Part shown: positions 19,296 to 28,806 of the stretch, piece after piece | How the letters are laid out: every line of letters starts with the position of its first letter | Numbering within the stretch: position 1 is the first letter of the stretch | Assembly (NCBI RefSeq): GCF_011009555.1 | Contig: NZ_QXHD01000004.1 | Span: forward strand, 3,108,013-3,160,512 | Origin: Adonisia turfae CCMR0081 | Lineage (GTDB): Bacteria; Cyanobacteriota; Cyanobacteriia; Phormidesmidales; Phormidesmidaceae | Direction of reading: 5' to 3' | Length of the DNA: 52,500 nt | Notes under the pieces: generated by a model | What the model was told of the DNA's origin: nothing | What the model saw: the letters and a program-made list of their open reading frames with translations, nothing else | Database searches by the model: none | Translations under genes and position numbers: made by a program

Positions 19296-19823
19296 ATGGG
19301 CATACGGTCGGTTATTCAATTGGGTGATGTGAGATTGCGATCGCAAGCCCAACCCATTCAGCATTTAGATGATCCCCAGCTGCAACAGCTAATTGATGAT
19401 CTGTTAGCTACCGCAGCGGCCAAAAATGGTGTGGGTATTGCCGCACCCCAGGTTGCTGAAGGCCTACAGCTGTTTATTGTGGCTTCACGCCCGAACCCAC
19501 GCTACCCCGAGGCCCCGACTATGGAGCCTGTCGCCATGATTAATCCGCATATCCTTAACCACAGTGACGATCAAGTCAAAGGCTGGGAAGGGTGCCTCAG
19601 CGTGCCAGGGAAGCGGGGATTTGTTCCTCGGTACCGCGAGATCGAAGTAACTTACCTGGATCGCGATGGCCATGACCATCGTCAGCATCTGCAAGACTTT
19701 GTGGCGCGAATTTTTCAACACGAATACGACCATCTACAGGGCAAGGTTTTTCTTGACCGGGTAGAGCATCCCGATGACATTTTGACTGAGGCCGAATACC
19801 AAAATCGATTTAATTGTCCTTAG
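19296..19823 (+). CDS. def: Peptide deformylase
   Basis: This 175-residue metalloenzyme removes the formyl group from nascent proteins. All three family motifs are present: GVGIAAPQ (45-52), EGCLS (98-102, Cys100 binds metal) and QHEYDHLQG (HEYDH 142-146). Its ATG follows the protease stop codon with no spacer. Its 3' end overlaps the convergent DEAD-box helicase gene by 14 bases, so both stop codons lie inside the other gene. The usual neighbours fmt or priA are not present. Confidence 0.96.
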   Translation: MGIRSVIQLGDVRLRSQAQPIQHLDDPQLQQLIDDLLATAAAKNGVGIAAPQVAEGLQLFIVASRPNPRYPEAPTMEPVAMINPHILNHSDDQVKGWEGCLSVPGKRGFVPRYREIEVTYLDRDGHDHRQHLQDFVARIFQHEYDHLQGKVFLDRVEHPDDILTEAEYQNRFNCP

Positions 19824-21513
19824 ATTTGGTTTTGGGGCGTCGTCGTTTGCCACCGCCTTTGCCCGTCATTTCCCCTTCTACTCGGCTAATGCGCAAAGGG
19901 TGGCCCGCAACGGATACCTTTTTAAGGTGTCGCATCATTTCTTTGGGTATCCCCTCTGGCAAATCTACGGTGCTGTGGCTGTCGTAGATATTAATGCGAC
20001 CAATGTAGCGACTTTCGAGACCGCTTTCATTTGCGATCGCGCCCACAATATGGCCAGGTTTCACCCGATGCCGATGACCGACCTCAATGCGATAGCGTCC
20101 CATGCCTTGCTCGGGTGGGGATGCCCTGCGTTCACGTCGCTGGGGTCGCTCGCGTCGGTCGCCGCGCTCTGGGCGACTGCGCTTGCGTTCTTCCAACAAT
20201 AAGGGCTCATTGCCTTGTACCAACTTGGCTAAGGCCGCTGCAATCTCAATAGCAGGCACATTATGCTCCTGTTCATATTGCTCCATGAGATTGTTGAAGA
20301 ACTCTAGATTCTCCTCAGCAATGGTGTCAGTAATTTGCTGTTTAAACCGAGCAATGCGCTTGTTATTGACCATCTCGGTCGTTGGCATCTCCATTTTGGA
20401 GATTTTTTGTTTGGTTGCCCGCTCGATGGCATACAGCAATCGTCGCTCACGAGGGGCTACAAATAAAATTGCTTCACCATTACGCCCGGCTCGCCCTGTA
20501 CGGCCTACTCGATGGACATAGGTCTCGGTATCATAGGGCATGTCATAGTTAATGACATGGCTAATTCTATCCACGTCTAAGCCGCGGGCAGCTACATCGG
20601 TGGCGACGACGATATCCAGCTTGCCTGATTTAAGCTGTTCGACGGTACGCTCCCGCTGCATTTGTGAAACATCTCCACTAAGCGGGGCAGTTTCATAGCC
20701 TCGGGCTTCCAGCTTCTCCGCCAGCTCCACGGTGGCCAGACGGGTTCTAACAAAGACGATCATGCCGTCAAATGTCTCTGTTTCTAAAATGCGGGTCAGG
20801 GCATCTAACTTGTGGTACCCACTAACCATCCAATAGCGCTGTCGGATAGTGTCAGCGGTGGATGTTTTGGATTTAATCAGGACCTCGGTGGGATTATTGA
20901 GATGTCGCTGGGCAATATGGCGAATTTCTTTGGGTAAGGTGGCAGAAAAGAGAGCGACCTGTCGAGACGCTGGGGTTTTCTCCAATACCCATTCCACATC
21001 GTCGATAAAGCCCATGCGCAGCATTTCATCGGCTTCGTCCAATACGAGACACTGCAATGCGCTCAGGTCCAAGGTGCCGCGTTTCATGTGGTCCATGACC
21101 CTGCCAGGGGTGCCCACGACAATATGTACCGAACGTTCTAGTTTACGAAGTTGAATACTATAGCTTTGCCCCCCATATAGGGGCAGCACATGAAAGCCTT
21201 TCATATGAGATGCATAGCTTTGAAAGGCTTCTGCCACCTGAATTGCTAATTCTCTGGTGGGAGTCAATACTAGGGTATGGGGCAAACGCTGCTCAATATT
21301 GACGCGGGATAACAATGGCAGCGCAAAAGCCGCTGTTTTGCCAGTACCTGTTTGGGCTTGCCCAATCAGGTCCACACCAGCCAATACATGGGGAATAGTC
21401 TGGGCTTGAATGGGTGTTGGACTTTCATAGCCCAAACCTTCCAAAGCCTTTAGTACCGGCTCACTTAAAGACAACTCACTAAAGCTTGGAGCCGATTCCA
21501 CATCCATTGGCAT
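19810..21513 (-). CDS. deaD: DEAD-box RNA helicase, DeaD/CsdA type
   Basis: This 567-residue ATP-dependent RNA helicase is likely active in ribosome assembly, RNA decay or cold adaptation. Core motifs: Q-motif GYESPTPIQ (28-36), AQTGTGKT (53-60), PTRELA, TPGR, VLDEADEM (about 155-162), SAT (about 190) and HRVGRTGRAGR (about 335). A helical linker is followed by an Arg/Glu-rich segment (about 445-475) and a DbpA-like RNA-binding domain (RYRIEVGHRHRVKPGHIVGA...). The end is Lys/Arg-rich. The DbpA-type domain separates it from short cyanobacterial helicases such as CrhR, though I cannot align it here. The gene overlaps def tail to tail. Confidence 0.95.
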   Translation of the reverse strand: MPMDVESAPSFSELSLSEPVLKALEGLGYESPTPIQAQTIPHVLAGVDLIGQAQTGTGKTAAFALPLLSRVNIEQRLPHTLVLTPTRELAIQVAEAFQSYASHMKGFHVLPLYGGQSYSIQLRKLERSVHIVVGTPGRVMDHMKRGTLDLSALQCLVLDEADEMLRMGFIDDVEWVLEKTPASRQVALFSATLPKEIRHIAQRHLNNPTEVLIKSKTSTADTIRQRYWMVSGYHKLDALTRILETETFDGMIVFVRTRLATVELAEKLEARGYETAPLSGDVSQMQRERTVEQLKSGKLDIVVATDVAARGLDVDRISHVINYDMPYDTETYVHRVGRTGRAGRNGEAILFVAPRERRLLYAIERATKQKISKMEMPTTEMVNNKRIARFKQQITDTIAEENLEFFNNLMEQYEQEHNVPAIEIAAALAKLVQGNEPLLLEERKRSRPERGDRRERPQRRERRASPPEQGMGRYRIEVGHRHRVKPGHIVGAIANESGLESRYIGRINIYDSHSTVDLPEGIPKEMMRHLKKVSVAGHPLRISRVEGEMTGKGGGKRRRPKTKSKDN

Positions 21514-22092
21514 TTATCTAAATCTTAATATAGGCGCTGTTACAGCCTGACAGATGTTGAGTCAAAAACAAACTCTGACAGCAAAATAAGTGCTGAATAA
21601 TCACTATTATGAGGGTTGCTAATTGAGGTCAGCCCCTAAGACGTTCCTCCCGAGCAATGGTTGGATAATTTCTACATTTTTTACAGACTATAAATAATTT
21701 CGTTTTTGAACGTCTCTACAATTCTACTTTATCTGCTCTATACTTGGAACAAGACACATAATTGGGTGCATCGTCTGAAACCATCTTGAGATATATAGAG
21801 CTTTTGGGATGGAGAAATCCTTGAACGTGATGGCAATCTTTACACGCTTAGGGCGCAAGGTTAGAACTCTCATTTAGAGTCTGGTGAAAGCACTAGCTTC
21901 GGATTTGTTGGATGTAGCTTAGATGCTTTGGCCTTGCTGATTCAGAGGAGAGTAAATCTGAAAAATGTCGATGTAGGGCAATTTTGCCGGTTCGAATCTT
22001 TCCCTTAATCAGCAAGCACCTCGATCCTCCTTTTCAAATATCATCGTTTTACAATGGCTCCAGTATCTTTTAATTGGTGAGCAGGTTAGGCG
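21514..22092. other. Intergenic region between helicase and ABA4-like gene
   Basis: This 579-base stretch lies between divergent genes. Its left part, 21514-21930, shows no gene or clear promoter. The right part holds the structured element at 21933-22016. It must carry the helicase promoter and that of the ABA4-like gene. Confidence 0.45.
21933..22016 (+). promoter_or_regulatory. Possible structured RNA leader (three-way junction)
   Basis: A 10-bp outer stem pairs CTTGCTGATT (21933-21942) with AATCAGCAAG (22007-22016). Inside, CAGA/TCTG (21943-21960) forms one arm, and AGGG/CCCT (21975-22005), with GGCAA/TTGCC within it, forms another. A GGTTCGAATC segment looks tRNA-like, but its flanks do not pair as a T-stem. 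It ends 76 bases before the ABA4-like start codon. No known riboswitch was recognised. Confidence 0.35.
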
Positions 22093-22530
22093 ATGGTATT
22101 TGAATATATTTTTAACTTCGGTAATTTGTTTGTGCTCCCATTTTGGGCCTTGATGGTGTTATTGCCCAATTGGGACGTCACCCGCAAAATCATGGCATCC
22201 TACATTCCATTTGTGGTGTTGGCGGCGCTTTATGTCTATTGTTTTGTTGCCAGCCTTGATCCTGACAAACTCGAGGAGTTTGCTAACCCTACCCTGGCGG
22301 TGTTGGCCAACTTATTTTCAGATGAAAAGGTGATGACGACGGGATGGGTGCACTTCTTAGTGATGGATCTCTTTGTGGGCCGCTGGATTTACTTGCACGG
22401 ACAAGAGAAACAATTATTTACTCGTCATTCCCTGGCGCTATGTTTGTTTGCTGGACCTATGGGACTTTTATCCCATGTAGTGACTGTGTGGATTACACCA
22501 TTGTTTAAGTCTTCCGCTGAAGTGGCTTAA
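22093..22530 (+). CDS. ABA4-like (DUF4281) membrane protein
   Basis: The 145-residue protein has four membrane helices and the DUF4281 pattern: NFGNLFVLPFWALMVLLPNW at the start, then NPTLAVLANLFSDEKVMTTG, WVHFLVMDLFVGRWIYLHGQ and a closing GPMGLLSHVVTVWI. The plant homologue ABA4 is needed for neoxanthin synthesis; cyanobacterial members have been linked to carotenoid chemistry only by homology. It is preceded by a possible structured leader. Its stop codon overlaps the stop of the convergent acetyltransferase gene. Confidence 0.9.
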   Translation: MVFEYIFNFGNLFVLPFWALMVLLPNWDVTRKIMASYIPFVVLAALYVYCFVASLDPDKLEEFANPTLAVLANLFSDEKVMTTGWVHFLVMDLFVGRWIYLHGQEKQLFTRHSLALCLFAGPMGLLSHVVTVWITPLFKSSAEVA

Positions 22531-22991
22531 ACGCTAGTCTCTGTTAAATAGGCAGACATCAGCATGTATTTGCTGCGGGCTTGGAAATGAGTCTGGGCGT
22601 AGAGGTGCTGTGCCCTAGTATTGGATGCCGCCACCTCTAAGTGCAGCGCATGAATATCCAGGGCTTTTGCTTCTTGCTGAATCTGCCTCAGGGTTTGTTT
22701 TCCCAAACCTTTGCCACGAAACTCGGGCCGGATATAAAACTCATCGATAAAGGCATCTTTGCCGCCAAATTCGATACTGTAGCCGAAGGTGAGGGCAATG
22801 TACCCTGCGATCGCAATATCTACAATAATTAACCAAATTCCCCCGAGTGAAGAGTCGGATAGCAGGCCATGAATAGCCTGTTTTCGGTTCTTGCCCGTCA
22901 TATGGATGCGTTCAAACTCATGGTAGGCCTCCACCAGCGGCAATAGCTGTTGCAGGTTGTCCGTAGATGCGAGTTGGAGTCTGTAATGCAT
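22527..22991 (-). CDS. GNAT-family N-acetyltransferase
   Basis: The 154-residue protein has the acetyl-CoA fold. The motif A pattern RGKGLG is at 92-97 within FIDEFYIRPEFRGKGLGKQT, and it ends with LHLEVAASNTRAQHLYAQTHFQ, the standard C-terminal strand and helix. The substrate cannot be predicted from sequence. The gene overlaps the ABA4-like gene by 4 bases tail to tail and lies 46 bases from the DUF6940 gene upstream on the same strand, so the two may be co-transcribed. Confidence 0.9.
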   Translation of the reverse strand: MHYRLQLASTDNLQQLLPLVEAYHEFERIHMTGKNRKQAIHGLLSDSSLGGIWLIIVDIAIAGYIALTFGYSIEFGGKDAFIDEFYIRPEFRGKGLGKQTLRQIQQEAKALDIHALHLEVAASNTRAQHLYAQTHFQARSKYMLMSAYLTETSV

Positions 22992-23037
22992 GATGTACCT
23001 CTATGGGCAACGGATATAAGCCCTAGGATGAGTAAAA

Positions 23038-23655
23038 TTACAGGCTTTCAGGAATCTGACGATACGGATGATGGTGATAGTACTTAGGATAGTTATCAAG
23101 GCGCACATGTAGCCAGGCGACTCCACCACCTGCTGTACTAAGCCATACTGGCTGATCGCTAATGCGTTGGGCCATAGTATCACCGACTAAAGTCCATAGG
23201 GTATGTTGCTGAGGCCTCGGCGCATTTTGTACAAACGCCCCGAGATGACTGTAATCGCCATCAGCATCTGTAGGGCAGGGGACAATTAGCACAGCATCTT
23301 TGCCCAGATTCAAAAAATTAACAACCGGTTGATCAGGTGGGAAATAGGGTGAAAACGTCTGCCGATCAGGGGGGCGTGACAGGCTCGGGCTGTCTATTAA
23401 CACACACTCAAAAGGAGTATTAACCGTTTTTGTCGTTATTGGTGGTGTTTCCCAACGAAAGCTGGCAAAAGGAGATTTTGCCAATAGGTCAATGAAAAAG
23501 TTACGAAAACCACTATCTTTTTGCCAGGCATCTATAACTGTTGCATAGGAAACAGGAGATGAATTTTTTGTGATGACAACCCGAAGGCTGTGAAGATTAT
23601 GTGATTTTTCGCACTGTGCATTCCACATGACCGACTGCTCCCCTACCTTTGTCAA
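23038..23655 (-). CDS. DUF6940 family protein
   Basis: The 205-residue soluble protein carries blocks I associate with DUF6940: SFRWETPPITTKTVNTPFEC, VLIDSPSLSRPPDR, VVNFLNLGKDAVLIVPCP, AHTLW-like and a closing VWLSTAGGGVAWLHVRLDNY with PKYYHHHPY. The function of the family is unknown. The strongly conserved Trp, Asp and His-rich end suggests an enzyme, but this is inference. A second Met at codon 11 is an alternative start. It lies just upstream of the acetyltransferase gene. Confidence 0.75.
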   Translation of the reverse strand: MTKVGEQSVMWNAQCEKSHNLHSLRVVITKNSSPVSYATVIDAWQKDSGFRNFFIDLLAKSPFASFRWETPPITTKTVNTPFECVLIDSPSLSRPPDRQTFSPYFPPDQPVVNFLNLGKDAVLIVPCPTDADGDYSHLGAFVQNAPRPQQHTLWTLVGDTMAQRISDQPVWLSTAGGGVAWLHVRLDNYPKYYHHHPYRQIPESL

Positions 23656-23882
23656 ACTTTTGTCTAATTTTGCTCCAATGTCGGGAACTTTTCCTGGGAT
23701 AACTAGATAACAGTGTAGAGGTCAGTGTGGCTAGTGTCAGTGATTATACGTTGCCTACTCACGAACAATTCACGGTTTTGCTGAGTAATTTACGCGCATT
23801 TGCGCGACCAATATCACCACGGACTAGCCATCATGGCAGTACAGAAACGTTGTTCCCTAACAGTTAACGCGAGAGCAGTCCT

Positions 23883-24083
23883 ATGGTTGCCGTTAGAAAG
23901 ACAGAAAGAACACCCGAGATTATATTGCAGCAGGTTTGGAATACCCACAAACTTACTCGTAAAGATCATGTCAGATTGTCTTCCTTTTTACTGTCCATTG
24001 TGGATTTAACCCCTAAACAGCGTGAGCAGGTACATCATATTTTTGATGAGCTGAGTCTGGGTAAAATTCAACTGGTTGACTAA
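23883..24083 (+). CDS. Small hypothetical protein (66 aa)
   Basis: ATG at 23883 opens a 66-codon frame with a balanced, helical composition: VRKTERTPEIILQQVWNTHK, LTRKDHVRLSSFLLSIVDLT, and PKQREQVHHIFDELSLGKIQ ending LVD. It looks like short cyanobacterial proteins of unknown function and is probably genuine. No signal or membrane segment is seen. The 227 bases before it carry its promoter, between it and the divergent DUF6940 gene. Confidence 0.6.
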   Translation: MVAVRKTERTPEIILQQVWNTHKLTRKDHVRLSSFLLSIVDLTPKQREQVHHIFDELSLGKIQLVD

Positions 24084-24175
24084 TACTAGACGCTTGGTGG
24101 AGGCGTTCCATAAAATGTCTGTACATTGCATTTTAGTTGGGATGACGGTATATCAGGGCGCTACAGAAAAGACTG

Positions 24176-26875
24176 TTATCCAAAAATATTGAGTTGAGAA
24201 TCAGGGCTGCTTTCTTGAACTTTTGATTTTTTAGACGATTTGGTTACACTCCCTTTGCGGAGGCCTACGGCGATTTTACTGTGTTTTTCAATTTGACCCA
24301 TGACCTGTTGGGCTCGTTTGATGACGCTGGGGGGCAATCCCGCTAGGCGACCGGCTTCTATTCCATAAGAGCGATCGGCTCCGCCAGGTTGTACCTGGTG
24401 TAGAAAGATAATCTGGTCTGGCATTTCTTTCACCGTTACCTGGAAGTTGGCCACATTTTCTAATAGTGAAGCGAGCTCATTGAGCTCGTGGTAGTGGGTG
24501 GCAAAAATAGTGCGGGCTTGAATATCACTAGCCAGGTGTTCTGCCACCGCCCAAGCAATGGAGAGTCCGTCAAATGTGGCTGTGCCTCGACCAATTTCGT
24601 CGAGTAAGACGAGGGAGTGAGGGGTGGCATGGTTAAGAATATTGGCGGTTTCATTCATTTCCACCATAAATGTGGATTGCCCGGTGGCTAAGTCGTCTAC
24701 GGCACCAACGCGGGTGAAGATGCGATCGCACACTCCCAGCACTGCACTCTTCGCTGGTACAAAGCTTCCTACCTGGGCCATCAGCTGAATGAGCCCCACC
24801 TGTCGCAGATAGCAGCTTTTCCCGCTGGCATTTGGCCCCGTCAAAATGATCAAGTCCGGAGGATGGGCCTTGCCCCCCCTCCCATCGGGTGTTTCCCCAT
24901 AACCAAGACCCGTCGAATTCGGCACAAAAAAGCCCGCAGGCAGCGATTGTTCTACCACCGGATGGCGTCCAGCTTCAATCGCTAGAGTCCGATCTTGCAC
25001 AATATCAGGGCGACAATATCCCTGGTAGATAGCCAGCTCCGCCAGGCCACAAAGCACGTCTGCTGCCGCTACATTTACGGCCACCTTGCGGATGAGTTCA
25101 GCATGTTGGCCAACGTCTTCCCGTAGCTCTAGAAAAATCTCGTATTCAATTTGATTAATCTCATCCTTTGCGTTAAGGATGCGAGCTTCTCTCTCCTTTA
25201 GTTCTGGTGTAATGTAGCGTTCTTCGTTAGTCAGCGTTTGTTTACGAATGTAGTTGTCAGGAGCCTGTTTGCTCTTGGCCCGAGAGATACTGATGTAATA
25301 TCCAAAGGCTTTATTGAAACCGACTTTTAAGTTAGAAATACCGGTACGTTCCCGTTCGGTAACTTCCAGATTGGCAATCCAGCGCTGGTCGCTACTGACT
25401 TGATCTCGTAGGCCATCAAGGTGAGCATTAACGCCTTCGCGGATCAGGCCACCATCTGTGAGGTAGAGCGGTGGGCTCTCCACTAAATGAGCTCTGAGCT
25501 TGCGTCCCATCTGCTCCAGTTCTGACGGTACAATCTGTAGTTTCACTAAATGCGGTGACTGGGCGTGGGCCATCAGTGCCGCCAGATCTGGTAACTTTTC
25601 AAATGACTCAGCCATGGCTACTAAATCACGACCGTTGGCAGTACCAGAGCCAGCGCGCCCGGCCAGTCTCTCTAAATCATAAATTTGCTTGAGGATCAGC
25701 TGTAGCTGCTGACGTAGCGTGCCGTTGTCTACCAGTTCACTGATCGTTTCTTGGCGCTCCTGAATGTTCTCGATGCTTAAAAGCGGTTGCAATAACCAGC
25801 GTCGCAGCGCTCGACTGCCCATGGCGGTCGTGGTTTTGTCTAAAGCCCACAGCAATGAGCCGTGAAAGATACCATCCCGTACAGTTTGAGTCATCTCTAA
25901 ATTACGTCGAGTCTGATGATCAATCACCAGAAATTCTGTGGTGGTGTAGGTCGACAGAGGCTGTAGTGGTGCCAAACTCTCTTTTTGAGTATCTTCGACA
26001 TAATGCAATAAACCGCCAGCTGCTCTCGCTGCGAGCGGTAAATGTTCGCAACCAAAACCTTCTAAAGAGCGTACGCGGTAGCTTTGTAGTAGACGCTGTT
26101 TTGCTTCAGCATGGGTAAACGGTGTTTGGGAACGAAAGGTATAGCAAAATTGTGCTGGTAAGCCTTCGGGTAAGTTGTCCGAGGTTTCTCCTGGCCGCAA
26201 TAGTGCACCTAAATCAGGGGCGTTGGTGGGCACAAGTACCTCTGCGGGCTGCAGTCGCATCAATTCCTGAGATAATTGATCAATGGCTGTACCCTGGGTG
26301 GTAAAAAACTCTCCTGTTGAGACATCGGCATGGGCTAGTCCCCAATGTTTGTCGGCAATGACTAGGGCGGCTAAAAAGTTGTTGCGTTTAGCGGTGAGCA
26401 TACCCTCTTCAAGAATGGTACCAGGCGTAATAACGCGGGTGACCTCTCGTTTGACCAGTCCCTGGGCCTGGGCCGGATCTTCTACCTGGTCGCAAATTGC
26501 GATCGCAAATCCTTTTTCCACTAATAGTGCGCAATAGCGATCTAGCGCATGATGAGGAATGCCTGCTAAAGGGACTTTACCGATAGCCTTGCCAGCATCT
26601 TTGCTGGTCAGGACGAGCTCTAGTTCACGGGCAATTGCGATCGCATCCTGAAAAAACGTCTCAAAAAAGTCCCCAACGCGATAGAGCAAAAGGGCATAAG
26701 GATAGGCATCCTTTACCTCAGCGTAGTGACGCATCATTGGCGTCAGGTCGTCGCGTTTGATCTCTTGATAGTCGGTGTACCGCACCGTATGTTTAAGCAA
26801 CCGTTCTGGAATGCCAATGTCTTGGGGGGTATTACCAGAACGTTGGCTGTTGGTTTTAGATGCGGATGCGGTCAT
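24176..26875 (-). CDS. mutS: DNA mismatch repair protein MutS
   Basis: The 899-residue protein recognises mismatches and small loops and recruits MutL. The mismatch-binding domain I starts at [20 protein letters not shown] and has the FFE wedge (Phe-X-Glu type) in [11 protein letters not shown]. The lever and clamp follow, and the ABC-type ATPase has Walker A GPNASGKS (about 676-683), a STFMVEM signature and Walker [14 protein letters not shown]. The domain order and length fit MutS1, not the Smr-carrying MutS2. The C-terminal 40 residues are a Lys/Ser-rich tail. It appears monocistronic. Confidence 0.97.
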   Translation of the reverse strand: MTASASKTNSQRSGNTPQDIGIPERLLKHTVRYTDYQEIKRDDLTPMMRHYAEVKDAYPYALLLYRVGDFFETFFQDAIAIARELELVLTSKDAGKAIGKVPLAGIPHHALDRYCALLVEKGFAIAICDQVEDPAQAQGLVKREVTRVITPGTILEEGMLTAKRNNFLAALVIADKHWGLAHADVSTGEFFTTQGTAIDQLSQELMRLQPAEVLVPTNAPDLGALLRPGETSDNLPEGLPAQFCYTFRSQTPFTHAEAKQRLLQSYRVRSLEGFGCEHLPLAARAAGGLLHYVEDTQKESLAPLQPLSTYTTTEFLVIDHQTRRNLEMTQTVRDGIFHGSLLWALDKTTTAMGSRALRRWLLQPLLSIENIQERQETISELVDNGTLRQQLQLILKQIYDLERLAGRAGSGTANGRDLVAMAESFEKLPDLAALMAHAQSPHLVKLQIVPSELEQMGRKLRAHLVESPPLYLTDGGLIREGVNAHLDGLRDQVSSDQRWIANLEVTERERTGISNLKVGFNKAFGYYISISRAKSKQAPDNYIRKQTLTNEERYITPELKEREARILNAKDEINQIEYEIFLELREDVGQHAELIRKVAVNVAAADVLCGLAELAIYQGYCRPDIVQDRTLAIEAGRHPVVEQSLPAGFFVPNSTGLGYGETPDGRGGKAHPPDLIILTGPNASGKSCYLRQVGLIQLMAQVGSFVPAKSAVLGVCDRIFTRVGAVDDLATGQSTFMVEMNETANILNHATPHSLVLLDEIGRGTATFDGLSIAWAVAEHLASDIQARTIFATHYHELNELASLLENVANFQVTVKEMPDQIIFLHQVQPGGADRSYGIEAGRLAGLPPSVIKRAQQVMGQIEKHSKIAVGLRKGSVTKSSKKSKVQESSPDSQLNIFG

Positions 26876-27004
26876 GGGGCCTTTGAACCGTTAGAACTCT
26901 GATTAATCTTATGATGCATGCTTAGATGCAATCTCTAAGATATCTAGGAAATCCACAAATCCATTGTTAGCGTTTAGAATCGTCTGACCAATGCTTACTA
27001 GCCC

Positions 27005-27550
27005 ATGCTGACCGATATTCAGACGCGTAAGTTAACTAAGCTCTTTCATCTGTACGATGCCAATGACGATGGCGTACTGGTGCAGCAGGATTTTATTGCC
27101 TTGGCTCAGCGCCTGGCAAACCTGCGCCAGGAGGTGCAAGCTGCATCCCATCAAGAGCAAATTTTGACCCATTTCCAGCAGGACTGGGCCTGCCTGTGCG
27201 CAGCAGCAGATCAAAATTGTGATGCTCGGATTACCTTGAGGGAATGGTTAACCTATTACGAGCAGATTCTGAATGATATTAAGCAATATGCCAGTCGAGT
27301 GATTGCCCTAGTAACGTTGCTCTTTGCCGCTTTTGATCAGGATAACGATGGTCAGATTAGCGAACAGGAATGGATCAGTCTGCTGTCAGTGTTCAATGTG
27401 CTGCCAATCTATGCATCGTCCATATTTCTTAATCTAGATGTGAATCAGGATGGAGTTCTCAATCAGGATGAAGTGCTGACGTTGATTCATGATTTTTTCT
27501 ATATAAATGAGCCCTCTGCTCCGGCCAACTTTATATTTGGTCCCTATTGA
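27005..27550 (+). CDS. Four-EF-hand calcium-binding protein
   Basis: The 181-residue protein has four EF-hand loops: 18-29 (DANDDGVLVQQD), 69-80 (DQNCDARITLRE), 111-122 (DQDNDGQISEQE) and 145-156 (DVNQDGVLNQDE). The first has Asp instead of Glu at position 12, and the second has Ala where Gly is usual at position 6, so hands 3 and 4 should bind Ca2+ best. The size and layout resemble calerythrin-type proteins, larger than the two-hand cyanobacterial CSE sensor. It is followed 88 bases later by the RMD1-like gene on the same strand. Confidence 0.88.
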   Translation: MLTDIQTRKLTKLFHLYDANDDGVLVQQDFIALAQRLANLRQEVQAASHQEQILTHFQQDWACLCAAADQNCDARITLREWLTYYEQILNDIKQYASRVIALVTLLFAAFDQDNDGQISEQEWISLLSVFNVLPIYASSIFLNLDVNQDGVLNQDEVLTLIHDFFYINEPSAPANFIFGPY

Positions 27551-27638
27551 ATCATCTGAAAAAGCAGGCACGAGTCTACTGAAACAGGTGGCCAGGCATA
27601 TTATATAGCTGTGTATTTCTTAAACGCTCAGCCTTTGT

Positions 27639-28511
27639 ATGGTTTCTCTAAGCACACCACCTGCTGATTTCAATACTCCACAATCATCGAATGCATCACT
27701 ACCTCAGCTATCACCCGTCCCTTTAGGGTGGTCAACAGAAGATCGCATCGTGGCCCGTGCCCACTTAGTCGGTGAGCGCCTGATTGTGAAAACATTGGAA
27801 ACCAAGGATGCGTTGTCTACCAACCCGTTGATTGTTAGGGCTGGGAAGTCCGGCTGTGCCGTACTGCTACGTTACGGTGTGGTTGTCGTATTTAATCTGA
27901 ATGCTATCGAAGAAGCTGCATATTTAGAGTCGCTCAAGCCGTTAATCAAAGAACCATCGTCGGAAGATGTATTTGAGGATCTGCTGTTAGCATTTCATCC
28001 CACAGCGAAAGAACGGTTAGAGCAAGATACATTATGGCTGCGGGACTCTAGTGCAGAGCGTTTGCAAATTGTGGCAGAGGCCCTCGCAAAAAGCGTTGTC
28101 CTGGACTACTACGAGCAAAGGGTTTTTGATCTGTTTAATCAAATTAAGCCGTTTACAACAGCGATTCAAAACCCTAAAGAACGGGCACCAAAAGAGAAAG
28201 AGTTGCTACGCTACATCGGTGGAACGTTACTAATTCAGCAAAAAATGTTGGGCATTGTGGAGGTGGGTGATAAACCGGATCCGATTTGGGATTTCCCGGA
28301 TTTAAACCGGCTCTATCTGCGTCTAGAGGACGAATATGAACTGCGGGAGCGACTTTTGATTCTGGAGCAAAAGCTCGCTTTGATTTCCCGTAGTGTAGAA
28401 ACTGCGTTGAGCATATTGCAGCAGGGCAGCAGTCATCGGGTGGAATGGTACATTGTTATCCTGATTTTGGTGGAGATTCTGCTGTCGGTGTACGAAATTT
28501 GGCTGCAATAA
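27639..28511 (+). CDS. RMD1/DUF155 family membrane protein
   Basis: The 290-residue protein has the DUF155 layout: a beta-rich N-terminal domain (VLLRYGVVVVFNLNAIEEAA), a helical middle with DTLWLRDSSAERLQIVAEAL and AKSVVLDYYEQRVFDLFNQI, then DFPDLNRLYLRLEDEYELRE, a predicted coiled coil, and one membrane helix at the very end (about 268-287). In yeast RMD1-family proteins are mitochondrial inner-membrane or meiosis-related; bacterial function is unknown. It is presumed to be tail-anchored in a cytoplasmic orientation. It may share a transcript with the EF-hand gene. Confidence 0.88.
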   Translation: MVSLSTPPADFNTPQSSNASLPQLSPVPLGWSTEDRIVARAHLVGERLIVKTLETKDALSTNPLIVRAGKSGCAVLLRYGVVVVFNLNAIEEAAYLESLKPLIKEPSSEDVFEDLLLAFHPTAKERLEQDTLWLRDSSAERLQIVAEALAKSVVLDYYEQRVFDLFNQIKPFTTAIQNPKERAPKEKELLRYIGGTLLIQQKMLGIVEVGDKPDPIWDFPDLNRLYLRLEDEYELRERLLILEQKLALISRSVETALSILQQGSSHRVEWYIVILILVEILLSVYEIWLQ

Positions 28512-28806
28512 TCGGAGGTTTCTGATCATTGGAATGATTTAATCTAAACAACGTGGCCTTTGATGTACGTTTTTTAGAGCAGTTTATACTCTGTAAGTTA
28601 ACCGCTCGTTGAGTGCAATTTTGAGAGTGCACATTATTCCAGCCCATCGCACTACGGAAAATATCAAATGGAACTTGTAGATTCAAGTAATTGCCTGAGT
28701 GTTGAAGGACGTACGGCTCTACCCATCACCATGACCTTGCGGCAGACAACTGTGCATTAGAGCTGAAAATTATCTAGATATCTAGACTCCTGTCAGGGGG
28801 AACACC

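Noticed and set aside
21933..22016. tRNA gene reading of the structured element
   Set aside because: The T-loop-like segment has no paired T-stem and no anticodon arm can be drawn, so it is not a functional tRNA.
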